Source: CAZSCF01 sp964636505
Lineage (GTDB): Bacteria; Patescibacteriota; Minisyncoccia; Moranbacterales; UBA2206
Direction of reading: 5' to 3'
Assembly: GCA_964636505.1 (NCBI GenBank)
Contig: CAZWRY010000008.1
Coordinates: 1 to 40,371, forward strand
DNA length: 40,371 nt
The translations under genes and the position numbers were made by a program. The stretch's first letter is position 1. The number at the start of each line of letters is the position of its first letter. Shown piece after piece: positions 1-8,508 of this stretch. The notes beneath the pieces are model-generated. The model searched no databases, was not told the DNA's origin, and worked only from the letters and a program-made list of their open reading frames with translations.

Positions 1-1
1 A

Positions 2-484
2 GAAGAAGAAATAAAAGACCTTTCCAAACAGCTTGAGGAATACAAAAAATTTAAAGATGTTTCAATGAAAATCGCCGAGTTGTCGGGAAATGGAAAGTTT
101 TCTTTTACGAGGGAGGTTTTTGAGGGCGTTGGTCCGCTCTTTTATCCGCCGGAGAATATCAACGTTTTTGATTTAAAAAAATATTTCCAGCTGGTTTTAG
201 CCGAGATTCCCGTTATTGAAAAGCTTGAGGAAGAATTCGTCAAAGAAATAATGACTTTGGAGGAAAAAATAAATGATTTGCGATTGGCTATTCAGGAAAG
301 AGCCGAGATTTCTTTTTCAGAATTAACCTCAGAAGCAAAAGAAAAAGTTGACATCATTGTTTCTTTTTTGGCGGTTCTGGAAATGGTAAAGCAAAAAATA
401 ATAGACGTGGAGCAGAACGATATTTTTAGAGAAATAAAATTAAAGCATAAAACGCCCAGCGTACAACAAAATGGAACAAGATAA
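2..484 (+). CDS. scpA: Segregation and condensation protein ScpA, C-terminal part (5' end outside window)
   Basis: ScpA is the kleisin of the SMC-ScpA-ScpB condensin that compacts and segregates the chromosome. The reading frame is open from base 2, so the ATG at 65 is internal and the gene starts upstream of the window. The first visible residues (EEEIKDLSKQLEEYKKF) match the charged linker of ScpA, and the C-terminal 80 residues (SFSELTSEAKEKVDIIVSFLAVLEMVKQK) have the pattern of the winged-helix domain that binds the SMC head. The end overlaps scpB by 14 bases, a translationally coupled scpAB arrangement seen in many bacteria. Identification rests on this C-terminal pattern plus the neighbour. 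Confidence 0.88.
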   Translation, partial: EEEIKDLSKQLEEYKKFKDVSMKIAELSGNGKFSFTREVFEGVGPLFYPPENINVFDLKKYFQLVLAEIPVIEKLEEEFVKEIMTLEEKINDLRLAIQERAEISFSELTSEAKEKVDIIVSFLAVLEMVKQKIIDVEQNDIFREIKLKHKTPSVQQNGTR

Positions 485-1016
485 CCTCAAATCAATCATT
501 GAAAGCATTCTTTTTCTAAGCGGAGAACCGGTGAAAACTTCCAAGATTTCTAAGATAGCCGGAGTCAGCAAAGCCGAAACGGAAAATGCTATTCTGGCTT
601 TGCAAAATGATTATGCTTTAGGAAAAAGGGGCATGATTATTCTCAAAAAAGAAGATGAATTTCAACTGGCAACCAACCCGGAAAATGCCGCCTATGTTGA
701 TCAATTGGTAAAATCCGAAATGCAAGAGGCTTTGAGTCGGGCGGCGCTGGAGGTTATTTCTATTGTGGCTTATCGCGGCCCGATTACTCGCTCGGAAATC
801 GAGGCTATTCGCGGAGTAAATTCCAGTTACACCGTAAGATCACTGATGCTGCGTGGGTTGATGGAGAGAATCGAAAATCCGAATGACAGTCGCGGTTATT
901 TATATAAAATATCTTTTGATTTTTTGAAAAAACTGGGCATAGACAGTATTGAAAGATTGCCGGATTTTGAAATTCTTTCTAAAGATGAAAGAATTGACAG
1001 TATTATAAATTCATAA
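471..1016 (+). CDS. scpB: Segregation and condensation protein ScpB
   Basis: ScpB dimerises and binds the ScpA linker in the SMC condensin complex. The 181-residue protein has two winged-helix domains. The typical ScpB core is visible at about residues 85-130 (ALEVISIVAYRGPITRSEIE followed by a GVNSSYTVRSLMLRGL segment), and the N-terminal SIIESILFLSGEPV is also characteristic. Length is normal. The ATG lies inside the end of scpA and no Shine-Dalgarno is obvious, consistent with coupling to scpA. Confidence 0.95.
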   Translation: MEQDNLKSIIESILFLSGEPVKTSKISKIAGVSKAETENAILALQNDYALGKRGMIILKKEDEFQLATNPENAAYVDQLVKSEMQEALSRAALEVISIVAYRGPITRSEIEAIRGVNSSYTVRSLMLRGLMERIENPNDSRGYLYKISFDFLKKLGIDSIERLPDFEILSKDERIDSIINS

Positions 1017-1030
1017 ATTTCTATTTTCGC

Positions 1031-2050
1031 ATGATAAATATCATACTGACAATTTTATTGACTCCTTTTCTTCCGATATTTTTTTACGGCAATTTTGCTT
1101 ATTCCAATGACATATTCAGTAAGATTTCAAATGAGAACGCAGGCATGGTTATGGGGGAAAAAGAGGTTAAATCGGAAAGCTTTGGCTGGCAAAGTTCTTT
1201 TCCGGTGAAAAAAGATTTATCCGTTTTAATTCCAACCAGAAAAGAGGACGCTTCCGATCTGAAAATTTGGGCCGGTTCTTCGGTGGCAATTGATGTGGAT
1301 AGCGGAACTGTTTTACACTATGATAACGGCAGGAAACAAACGCAAGTTGCTTCACTGACAAAAATAATGACTGCCGTTCTGACAATGGAGCGTTTGAATA
1401 ATCTAAATGAAGAAGTGATTATCACTAAAGAAGGACTTTTTCTTCCCGGTACAGTCGTGGGCTGTCCTAGAAGTGGATACTGTCTAAGTAATCGGATGTA
1501 TGTTGGAGAAAAAGTTCGCGTAGTTGATTTAATGAAAGCGGCGTTAATGAACAGTGCCAATGATGCAGCCACCTCTTTAGGGATCCATATCGCAGGAACA
1601 GAAGAAAAGTTTGTGGATATGATGAATGCTAAAGCCAAAGAATTAGGCCTTAAAGACACGCATTTTTGCACGCCTTCCGGGCTGGAGATTGACGGCCGAG
1701 AAAGTGAGTGCTATTCATCGGCTTATGACATTGCCAGAGTTGCCGCCTATTCCTTGAAATATGATAAAATCTGGGAAATTATGAGAATGCCGGAAGATAG
1801 ATTTTTTTCTACTGATGGAAAATATATGCACGAGCTCAAAAGCACGACAGCGTCCTATTTGTCAGAAACTCCGGGATGTTTGGGTGGAAAAACAGGCTTT
1901 ACTCCCTTGGCTGGCATGTCTCTCTTAGTAGGAGCTGAAAGTCCTGATGGGAAACACAAAATAATCGCTGTTATTCTTAATGACGAAACTCGTTGGCAGG
2001 ATATCAAAACCTTAATAAATTGGACCTTTAATAATTATGTGTGGAAATAA
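1031..2050 (+). CDS. Serine-type D-alanyl-D-alanine carboxypeptidase (peptidase S11, DacF/PBP5-like)
   Basis: Trims the terminal D-Ala from peptidoglycan stem peptides outside the membrane. All three catalytic motifs are present: SLTK at residues 108-111 (nucleophile S108, K111), SAN at 175-177 and KTG at 287-289. An N-terminal hydrophobic segment (residues 2-22) is a signal peptide or anchor. A region of about 60 residues with no obvious match separates it from the catalytic domain. There is an extra Cys-containing insertion at about 140-152 (VVGCPRSGYC), with two cysteines that could form a disulfide. It lacks a clear C-terminal amphipathic anchor, so the N-terminal segment probably tethers it. 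It starts 14 bases after scpB and precedes mraY. Confidence 0.9.
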   Translation: MINIILTILLTPFLPIFFYGNFAYSNDIFSKISNENAGMVMGEKEVKSESFGWQSSFPVKKDLSVLIPTRKEDASDLKIWAGSSVAIDVDSGTVLHYDNGRKQTQVASLTKIMTAVLTMERLNNLNEEVIITKEGLFLPGTVVGCPRSGYCLSNRMYVGEKVRVVDLMKAALMNSANDAATSLGIHIAGTEEKFVDMMNAKAKELGLKDTHFCTPSGLEIDGRESECYSSAYDIARVAAYSLKYDKIWEIMRMPEDRFFSTDGKYMHELKSTTASYLSETPGCLGGKTGFTPLAGMSLLVGAESPDGKHKIIAVILNDETRWQDIKTLINWTFNNYVWK

Positions 2051-2184
2051 AGTTTCCATCATCAGTCAAAGATATTATGTAGAAAATTTTTATTTAACGA
2101 TATTTTTAAAATTAACATAAAAAAATTCTAACTCTCCAGACAATATAAGTATCAATGATTCTTAGTTGGCATGGAGGTAAAAAT

Positions 2185-3294
2185 ATGGAATTTTCCCAAA
2201 TACAAAATATTCCGGAAGTAGTCAATATCTTAAAAGTTCTTTTAACCGGTTTTCTGGCCTTTGGTATTACTTTTTTAATTGCGCCAATCTTTACAAGTTT
2301 CGTTTATAAAAGAAAAATTGGCATAAAAATAAAAGAAAAATCGGTAAGCGGAGAAAAACTGACCTATGTAAGCGAGCTGCATAAAAATAAAAACGGAACT
2401 CCGACAATGGGAGGACTTTTGATTTGGGTGACAGTTTTACTTTTAATTTTTGCTTCTCACTATTTATTTCCAATTATAGCCAGCTGGACGGGTATTAATT
2501 TTATCGCTCGGATGGATTTTTTAAGCCGTTCGCAAACTTGGTTGCCTCTTTTTGCGTTAGTTTCCGCCGGGCTCTTGGGACTTCTGGATGATTGGATGAG
2601 CGTGAAGTGTTTTGGTAAAAATAAAGGTGGAGGGATGAGGTTTGCGATTCGTTTTTGGTGGTTAATTGTGATTGCCATTGCCGGAGCCTTGTGGTTTTAC
2701 TATAAGCTTGGCTGGGACCTGGTGCATATTCCGGCTATGGGCGATTTTGCTATCGGCTTTTGGTATATACCTCTTTTTGTCTTCGTCATCCTTTTTACGG
2801 CTATTTCATCTAATGAAACCGATGGTCTGGATGGTTTAAACGGAGGAATATTGATGATTGCTTTTGCTTCTTTCGGTTTGATATCTTTTGCTCAAAATAA
2901 AGTAAATCTGGCTGCTTTTTGCGTAGCTTTGGCCGGATCGCTCATTGCTTTTCTTTGGTTTAATATTTATCCGGCGCGTTTTTTTATGGGCGATACCGGC
3001 GCAGTTTCTCTCGGGGCGACTTTGGGAGTAATTGCCATGCTTACAAACTCGGCTATTGTTTTGTTTGTTATTGTTTTCGTCTATGTCTTGGAGTCCGGCA
3101 GTGTTATTATTCAGCTTACCAGTAAGAAATTCTTTCATAGAAAGGTTTTTTTAGCGGCTCCAATCCATCATCATTTTGAGGCTAAGGGTTGGCCGGAAAC
3201 AAAAGTTACCATGCGTGCCTGGCTTTTGACTATTGTTTTGGCTGCGTTTGGTTTGATCATTGGCATATTCGGAATGGGAAAATTTCATCAATAA
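2185..3294 (+). CDS. mraY: Phospho-N-acetylmuramoyl-pentapeptide transferase MraY
   Basis: Integral membrane enzyme that transfers phospho-MurNAc-pentapeptide to undecaprenyl phosphate, making lipid I. Family motifs are intact: GTPTMGG near the N-terminus, LLGLLDD, the catalytic NETDGLDGLNGG segment, MGDTGAVSLG and the HHHFE motif in APIHHHFEAKGWPETKV near the C-terminus. About ten hydrophobic segments are visible. I chose the ATG at 2185 rather than the in-frame one at 2155 because a clear GGAGG (2173-2177) precedes it at good spacing, one of very few Shine-Dalgarno sites in the window. The gene stands apart from the usual dcw cluster, next to a carboxypeptidase gene and pgk. Confidence 0.97.
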   Translation: MEFSQIQNIPEVVNILKVLLTGFLAFGITFLIAPIFTSFVYKRKIGIKIKEKSVSGEKLTYVSELHKNKNGTPTMGGLLIWVTVLLLIFASHYLFPIIASWTGINFIARMDFLSRSQTWLPLFALVSAGLLGLLDDWMSVKCFGKNKGGGMRFAIRFWWLIVIAIAGALWFYYKLGWDLVHIPAMGDFAIGFWYIPLFVFVILFTAISSNETDGLDGLNGGILMIAFASFGLISFAQNKVNLAAFCVALAGSLIAFLWFNIYPARFFMGDTGAVSLGATLGVIAMLTNSAIVLFVIVFVYVLESGSVIIQLTSKKFFHRKVFLAAPIHHHFEAKGWPETKVTMRAWLLTIVLAAFGLIIGIFGMGKFHQ

Positions 3295-3296
3295 AA

Positions 3297-3324
3297 TAGT
3301 TTTTAGTTTGTGGTTTGTAGTTTT
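3297..3324. repeat. Four-unit heptanucleotide array (TAGTTTG type)
   Basis: Four back-to-back 7-base units (variants of TAGTTTG) fill 28 bases starting 3 bases after the mraY stop, in the gap before pgk. A degenerate fifth unit (TAGAAAG) follows. It belongs to the heptad family seen elsewhere in the window. Confidence 0.75.
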
Positions 3325-3348
3325 TAGAAAGTTTAATTTTCAAAACTT

Positions 3349-4386
3349 ATGGAAATAAAAAAAATTCAAGACGCAGATTTGGAAAGTAAAAAAGTATTAT
3401 TCAGAGTTGATTTTAATGTGGCAATTGACAATGGAAAAGTTAAAGAAGCTTTTAAGATAAACGCTGTTCAAAAAACTCTAGACTATCTTCTGGAAAAAAA
3501 ATGCAAAATAGCTCTGATTTCCCACTTAGGCAGACCCGATGGTAAGGTAAATCCCGAATTTTCTCTAGGACAGATTACAGGCGATGTGGAAAATATTTTG
3601 AATATAAAAATAAATTTTATTGAGGACTGTCTTTCGGAAGAAATAAACAGAAAATTGGAAAAGCTGAAAGAAAGGGAGGTTTTGCTTTTGGAAAATGTGC
3701 GGTTTTATGCTGGTGACGAAGAAAATGATGAAAATTTTGCGAACAAATTAACAAGTGACTTTGAGCTTTTTGTTAACGATGCTTTCAGCGCGTGCCATCG
3801 CAGTCATGCTTCTGTATCGGGAGCTGCAAAATTTTTACCCAGTTATGCTGGTTTTGGTTTGCAAAAAGAAATAGAAGAAATGGAAAAAATTAAAAATAAC
3901 TTTGCTCATCCGGCGGTGGCCATTATCGGTGGGGCGAAAATTGAAACAAAGTTGCCGGTTATCAAATTTTTTGAAGAAAAATATGATAATGTTTTGGTAG
4001 GAGGGAAGATTGCCAATGAGGCTCTGGATCAAAAGATACGATTTAGTGAAAAAGTTATTTTACCCTTTGATTTTATTGATGAAAGGTTGGATATTGGACC
4101 GAAAACTTTGGAAAAATTTCAGAATATAATAAAAAATGCCAAAACGATTGTTTGGAATGGTCCGACCGGCAAATTTGAAGACAAGAAATATGCTATCAGC
4201 ACAAATGCAGTTTTAAAATCGGTTTTGGAAGGATCGGCGTACAAAGTTATCGGCGGAGGGGAAACACTGGAAGTTTTAGAAAAAAATAATGCGATGAATC
4301 AAGTTAATTTTGTTTCTACCGGTGGCGGAGCGATGTTGGAATATTTAAGTGGTAACCCGATGCCGGGCATAGAAGCCCTAAAATAA
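3349..4386 (+). CDS. pgk: Phosphoglycerate kinase
   Basis: Glycolytic kinase that makes ATP from 1,3-bisphosphoglycerate. Signature segments run in order: RVDFNVAID, SHLGRPDG, LLLENVRFY, NDAFSACHRSHAS, the nucleotide-site IGGAKIETKLPVI, WNGPTGKFED and the C-terminal STGGGAMLEYL. At 345 residues it is clearly shorter than the usual 390-400, with the shortening in loops and in the C-terminal domain. The usual GGGDS/T motif reads GGGETLE, with Glu replacing Asp. It heads a glycolytic run, pgk-eno-gpmI, separated by gaps filled with heptad repeats. Confidence 0.96.
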   Translation: MEIKKIQDADLESKKVLFRVDFNVAIDNGKVKEAFKINAVQKTLDYLLEKKCKIALISHLGRPDGKVNPEFSLGQITGDVENILNIKINFIEDCLSEEINRKLEKLKEREVLLLENVRFYAGDEENDENFANKLTSDFELFVNDAFSACHRSHASVSGAAKFLPSYAGFGLQKEIEEMEKIKNNFAHPAVAIIGGAKIETKLPVIKFFEEKYDNVLVGGKIANEALDQKIRFSEKVILPFDFIDERLDIGPKTLEKFQNIIKNAKTIVWNGPTGKFEDKKYAISTNAVLKSVLEGSAYKVIGGGETLEVLEKNNAMNQVNFVSTGGGAMLEYLSGNPMPGIEALK

Positions 4387-4388
4387 AA

Positions 4389-4427
4389 TTTCTAATTTCT
4401 AATTTCTAATTTCTAAGTAATTTCTAA
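4389..4427. repeat. Perfect 4 x TTTCTAA heptad array plus a fifth unit
   Basis: TTTCTAA is repeated four times without error at 4389-4416, then GTAA, then once more at 4421-4427. It begins directly after the pgk stop. The segment 4411-4421 is an exact inverted copy of 4459-4469, so transcripts could fold into a hairpin just before eno. Confidence 0.85.
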
Positions 4428-4489
4428 TTTTTAAAATACTAAATTTTTAAATTAAAATATTACTTAGAATATAGATTTTAAATTTTTTT

Positions 4490-5752
4490 ATGTCAGCGAT
4501 TAAAAAAGTTTTGGCGAGGGAAATTTTGGATTCCAGAGGTAATCCGACGGTGGAAGTTGAAATTGAATTAGCTTCGGGTACAAAGGCTACGGCGGCTGTT
4601 CCGAGCGGAGCCTCAACTGGGACGTATGAAGCCTTGGAGCTTCGAGATAAAGATTCAAAGCGTTTTGGCGGACTGGGAGTTTTAACGGCTGTCCGGAATG
4701 TAAATGAAAAAATCAGCGAGGCTGTGGTTGGAATGGAAGCGAAAGAGCAAAAAGAGATAGACAAAAAAATGATTGAACTTGACGGAACAGAAAATAAATC
4801 TAATTTGGGCGCTAATGCGATTTTAGGTGTGTCGCTGGCGGTTTGTCGGGCAGCAGCTGCAGAGCAAAATATTCCATTGTATCAATATATAAAAAAAGCA
4901 TTCAAAATTCAAAATTCAAAATTCAAAACTCCCGTTCCTATGTTCAATATAATTAATGGGGGTCAGCACAGCGATTCGGGGCTGAGTATTCAGGAATATA
5001 AATTAATTCCCAACGGAATAAAAACTTTTAAAGAACAGTTGCGTGCTGGCAGTGAGATTTTTCATAAACTAAAATCAATTCTGGCTTCCAAAGGGCACAG
5101 TGTTTCAGTTGGAGACGAAGGCGGGTTTGCTCCGCGCTTGGAAAATAATGCCGAACCATTAGAGCTTATTAATTTGGCAAGTTCTAATGCCGGGTATAAA
5201 AATGGAGCAGAGGTAAACATCGGAATTGATGCAGCGGCTAATTCATTTTTTGATGGAAAAGAAGAAAAATACATTTTTAAACCGGAAAGCGCAATGCTTA
5301 GTCGTGAAACTTTAATAAACATTTATAGCGAGTGGCTTCAAAAATATAATGTGATTTCAGTTGAGGATGGATTAAATGAAAATGATTGGGAAGGTTGGAG
5401 GCTTATGAATGAAAAAATTGGAGAAAAAGCTTTGACCATCGGAGATGATTTGCTAGTGACTAATGTCAAAAGACTTAAAAAAGCAATTGAAGAAAATGCT
5501 TGTAATGCGGTCCTCATAAAAGTTAATCAAATTGGCTCGCTCAGTGAAACAATTGACTGCATAAAGCTGGCTAAAAAAAATAAAATGAAAACAGTTATTT
5601 CTCATAGAAGCGGAGAAACGACTGATGATTTTATCGCTGATTTGGCTGTAGGTGCTGGAGCTGACTATATCAAATCAGGCTCGCTATCCCGCGGAGAAAG
5701 AATCTGCAAATATAATAGGCTGCTTAGAATTGAGGAAGAACTGAATCGGTAA
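4490..5752 (+). CDS. eno: Enolase
   Basis: Converts 2-phosphoglycerate to phosphoenolpyruvate. Conserved segments: REILDSRGNPTVEVE at the N-terminus, GANAILGVSLA, the loop GGQHSDSGLSIQEY (most enolases have GGAHADNNVDIQEF), VGDEGGFAP, SVEDGLNENDWEGW, IGDDLLVTN, LIKVNQIGS, SHRSGETTDDFIADLAVG and KSGSLSRGERICKYN. The length of 420 is normal. The surface loop before PVPMFNIINGG is encoded by four perfect ATTCAAA heptads (4900-4927), giving the unusual lysine-rich stretch FKIQNSKFKT. This looks like a repeat array accommodated in frame rather than ordinary enolase sequence. Confidence 0.97.
   Translation: MSAIKKVLAREILDSRGNPTVEVEIELASGTKATAAVPSGASTGTYEALELRDKDSKRFGGLGVLTAVRNVNEKISEAVVGMEAKEQKEIDKKMIELDGTENKSNLGANAILGVSLAVCRAAAAEQNIPLYQYIKKAFKIQNSKFKTPVPMFNIINGGQHSDSGLSIQEYKLIPNGIKTFKEQLRAGSEIFHKLKSILASKGHSVSVGDEGGFAPRLENNAEPLELINLASSNAGYKNGAEVNIGIDAAANSFFDGKEEKYIFKPESAMLSRETLINIYSEWLQKYNVISVEDGLNENDWEGWRLMNEKIGEKALTIGDDLLVTNVKRLKKAIEENACNAVLIKVNQIGSLSETIDCIKLAKKNKMKTVISHRSGETTDDFIADLAVGAGADYIKSGSLSRGERICKYNRLLRIEEELNR
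4900..4927. repeat. Perfect 4 x ATTCAAA heptad array inside eno
   Basis: Four exact copies of ATTCAAA lie within the eno coding sequence and encode part of a surface loop. The unit is the same as that found in the intergenic arrays near mreC and mreD. Confidence 0.9.
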
Positions 5753-5755
5753 TGT

Positions 5756-5861
5756 CAAAAGCCAAATAACAAATGACAAATCAATGATTAAAAACAAAAT
5801 GACAAAAATTTGAGCTTTGGATTTTAGATTTTATTTGAAATTGGAAATTTGTCATTAGTCA
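5756..5861. repeat. Two heptad arrays in opposite orientation between eno and gpmI
   Basis: 5756-5783 holds four units of CAAATGA type (the first degenerate). 5834-5861 holds four units of TTTGTCA/TTTGAAA type, approximately the reverse complement of the first family. Together they occupy most of the 149-base gap between eno and gpmI and could fold back on each other. Confidence 0.65.
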
Positions 5862-5901
5862 TTAAAATATTTTATTAAAAGCAGTTAGTCATAAATAAAA
5901 A

Positions 5902-7500
5902 ATGAATATCAAAAAGATACCTACACTTTTAGTTATCCTCGATGGTTGGGGGGTGGCTCCGCCTTCAAGAGCAAATGCCATAACTTTGGCGAAAAAACCG
6001 AATATAGACACTCTTTTCAAAACTTATCCTTCCACAATTTTAGGCGCAACCGGAGAGGATGTTGGCTTGGAAGATCATAAAATGAGCGGTTCCGAAGCCG
6101 GACACATGAATATTGGTGCCGGCAGAACCATTGCTCAAGATTCTCTCTATATCACCGAAAGCATAAAAGGCGGCAGCTTTTTTTTCAATCAGGTTTTATT
6201 GGATGCAGTGGCGCATACTAAAAAATTTAAGAGTAATTTGCATGTCATGGGGCTTATGGGAAACTCGGACAGTCCACATAGTGATCCGGAACATTTTAGG
6301 GCTATCTTAAAATTAGCCAAAAAAAACGGAGTTAAAGAAGTTTTTTGTCATCTTTTTACCGATGGACGGGATTCATACCCGAAAAGTGCCCTTGAACATC
6401 TTAAAAATTTTAGAAAAATAATTAAAAAAGAAGGTCTTGGGAGAATTGCAACAATTAGTGGCAGATTTTATGCGATGGACCGGGTAAAAAATTGGAACAG
6501 GCTCATAAAAGCTTATGATACAATTGTTTTTTCAAGAGGAGAGAAAGCGGATTCAGCCGAGGAGGCCATAAAAAAAGGCTATGAAAGCGGATTAACGGAC
6601 GAATATATCCTGCCAACTGTCATTATGGAAAATGAAAAACCCGTAGCGTCGGTTTTAAAAAACGATTCTGTAATTCTCTATAATTTACGTTCTGACAGGT
6701 CCAGACAATTTACTAAACTTTTCGTGGCAAAAAACAAGGAAAGAATACTTAATGATGATATGCCGGTTGTGGATAAAATTAGAAATCTATATTTTGTAGC
6801 GATGACGGATTTTGGTCCCGATTTGGATGTGCACACCGCTTTTCCAAGCACGCCTGTGCATATGACTTTGCCGCTGGCTCTTAAAAAAATAAAACAACTC
6901 TATGTTGCCGAGTCGGAAAAATTCGCCCATGTTACATATTTTTTAAATGGAGGCCACGAAAAACAAATTGATGGAGAGGATAGATTTATGATTGAATCGC
7001 CTCGGGTTAATTCATATGCGGATATTCCGGAAATGTCAGCTGCTAAAATAACGGAATATGTTTTATATAAAATCAAAGAAGACGCCTATGATTTTATTGC
7101 GCTTAATTTTGCCAATGCGGACATGGTCGGACATACGGGAAATTTGAAAGCAACCATTAAGGCGGTAGAATTTTTGGATAAGCAGGTTGGTCTTTTGGCT
7201 CAGGAAGTATTAAGAAGAAATGGAAACATGATAATTACTGCCGATCATGGCAATGCTGACGATATGATTGATTTTGAAACTGACCAACCCAATACATTTC
7301 ATACCAAAAATCCTGTTCCGTTTATTTTAGTCAGTGAAAAGTTCAAGCAAAGAAAATTGCGTGAAGGCGGAGTACTGGGAAATGTTGCTCCTACCATTTT
7401 GGAAATAGTGGGAATAAAAAAGCCTGAAAGGATGACCCGAGGATCACTTTTGAATAACTGTGAAGATACGAATGAATGCAAGATAACTTTTAGACGTTAA
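5902..7500 (+). CDS. gpmI: 2,3-bisphosphoglycerate-independent phosphoglycerate mutase
   Basis: Interconverts 3- and 2-phosphoglycerate with two Mn ions and a phospho-serine intermediate. The first metal site is in LVILDGWG (D14), and the catalytic serine is S64 in GSEAGHMNIGAGR (usually NSEVGHLNIGAGR). Further motifs are HLFTDGRDSYPKSALEHL, SGRFYAMDR, NLRSDRSRQ, FLNGGHEKQIDGEDR, NFANADMVGHTG and ITADHGNADDM, with metal-binding Asp and His in the last two. The length of 532 is slightly above the usual 510 or so. With pgk and eno it completes the route from 1,3-bisphosphoglycerate to phosphoenolpyruvate. Confidence 0.97.
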   Translation: MNIKKIPTLLVILDGWGVAPPSRANAITLAKKPNIDTLFKTYPSTILGATGEDVGLEDHKMSGSEAGHMNIGAGRTIAQDSLYITESIKGGSFFFNQVLLDAVAHTKKFKSNLHVMGLMGNSDSPHSDPEHFRAILKLAKKNGVKEVFCHLFTDGRDSYPKSALEHLKNFRKIIKKEGLGRIATISGRFYAMDRVKNWNRLIKAYDTIVFSRGEKADSAEEAIKKGYESGLTDEYILPTVIMENEKPVASVLKNDSVILYNLRSDRSRQFTKLFVAKNKERILNDDMPVVDKIRNLYFVAMTDFGPDLDVHTAFPSTPVHMTLPLALKKIKQLYVAESEKFAHVTYFLNGGHEKQIDGEDRFMIESPRVNSYADIPEMSAAKITEYVLYKIKEDAYDFIALNFANADMVGHTGNLKATIKAVEFLDKQVGLLAQEVLRRNGNMIITADHGNADDMIDFETDQPNTFHTKNPVPFILVSEKFKQRKLREGGVLGNVAPTILEIVGIKKPERMTRGSLLNNCEDTNECKITFRR

Positions 7501-7523
7501 TTTTTTTTGGATAAAGAAAAAAT

Positions 7524-8492
7524 ATGGATAAAGTAATTTGTGTTGGCTCATCAACTCAGGATATTTTTTTGCCAACTGGAGAAGGAAAAATCATTGAAAC
7601 TCCGGAGGAGATAACATCGAAGCGAAAAATTGCTTTTGAACTGGGAGCGAAATACAAAATAAACAAACGACACGAATCTTTAGGCGGCTGTTCGGCTAAT
7701 GTAGCGGCAGGACTTTCCCGGCAAGGTATTTTGGCGACTCATTATACGGTTATTGGCAAAGATGCGATTGGCGAATGGATAATTCAAAAACACCAAGAAG
7801 AGAAGATTGGAACTGAACTCCTGGAGGTTTTGGATGGTAAGAGCGATTTGTCAATGATTTTGGTGGATGAAAAAAGGGGCGACAGGGTTATTTTTCACAA
7901 CAAGGAAGTGAATGAAAAATTCAGGTTTGATGCAAGCAAAATAGCTGAGGCCGATTGGGTTTATATCGGTGATGTTTTTGGCGATTGGGAAAAAATTATT
8001 TCTGAAATTATTCAAAAAGCTAAGGCGGAAAATATTTCAGTGGCTTTTAATCCCAGACAAACAATGATTGCCGGCAATAAAAAAGAAGAACTGTTTAAGA
8101 TTTTTAAGTCTTGTGAGGTAGTTTTTTTGAACAAAGATGAAGCCATTGAAATTTTGATGGTCAAAGACGGCCATTTGGAATCCCAAGATGAAGAATATTT
8201 GTTATCCGAACTTCAAAAAAAGGCTCCTACCATATTTGTTCTTACGGACGGAGACAGGGGCGCCTGGGCTATTGATGATAAAGAAGTTGTGCATGCAGAT
8301 GCAGTAAAAGTTGACAATGTGGTTGATATGACTGGTGCCGGCGATGCTTTTGCCAGCGGTTTTTTATCTGCCTATATCAAGGATAAAGATCTCAAAAAGT
8401 GCGTGTTTTGGGGTGTAAAAAATGGAGCCAGCGTGGTGGAACATTTCGGAGGCATTGAAGGCTTGCTGAGAGAAGGAGAATTTGAGAAATAA
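7524..8492 (+). CDS. PfkB-family carbohydrate kinase (substrate unknown)
   Basis: Ribokinase-fold sugar or nucleoside kinase. It has the PfkB N-terminal glycine motif LGGCSANVAAGLSRQG (about 53-68) and the C-terminal ATP/anion-hole motif MTGAGDAFASGF, with D274 as catalytic base. There is a longer N-terminal insertion (TPEEITSKRKIAFELGAKYKI) between strand 1 and the glycine motif, common in ribokinase-like members of uncertain substrate. It sits 23 bases after gpmI and its end abuts the acetyl-CoA synthetase gene, so it is probably co-transcribed with energy metabolism. It could be a sugar kinase feeding glycolysis or a nucleoside kinase; the sequence does not decide. Confidence 0.9.
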   Translation: MDKVICVGSSTQDIFLPTGEGKIIETPEEITSKRKIAFELGAKYKINKRHESLGGCSANVAAGLSRQGILATHYTVIGKDAIGEWIIQKHQEEKIGTELLEVLDGKSDLSMILVDEKRGDRVIFHNKEVNEKFRFDASKIAEADWVYIGDVFGDWEKIISEIIQKAKAENISVAFNPRQTMIAGNKKEELFKIFKSCEVVFLNKDEAIEILMVKDGHLESQDEEYLLSELQKKAPTIFVLTDGDRGAWAIDDKEVVHADAVKVDNVVDMTGAGDAFASGFLSAYIKDKDLKKCVFWGVKNGASVVEHFGGIEGLLREGEFEK

Positions 8493-8508
8493 ATTTAAAA
8501 TAAAAAAT

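Noticed and set aside
3297..5861. Tandem short repeats as a possible CRISPR array
   Set aside because: Units are 7 bases with no spacers, and no cas genes are present. They are heptad arrays, not CRISPR.
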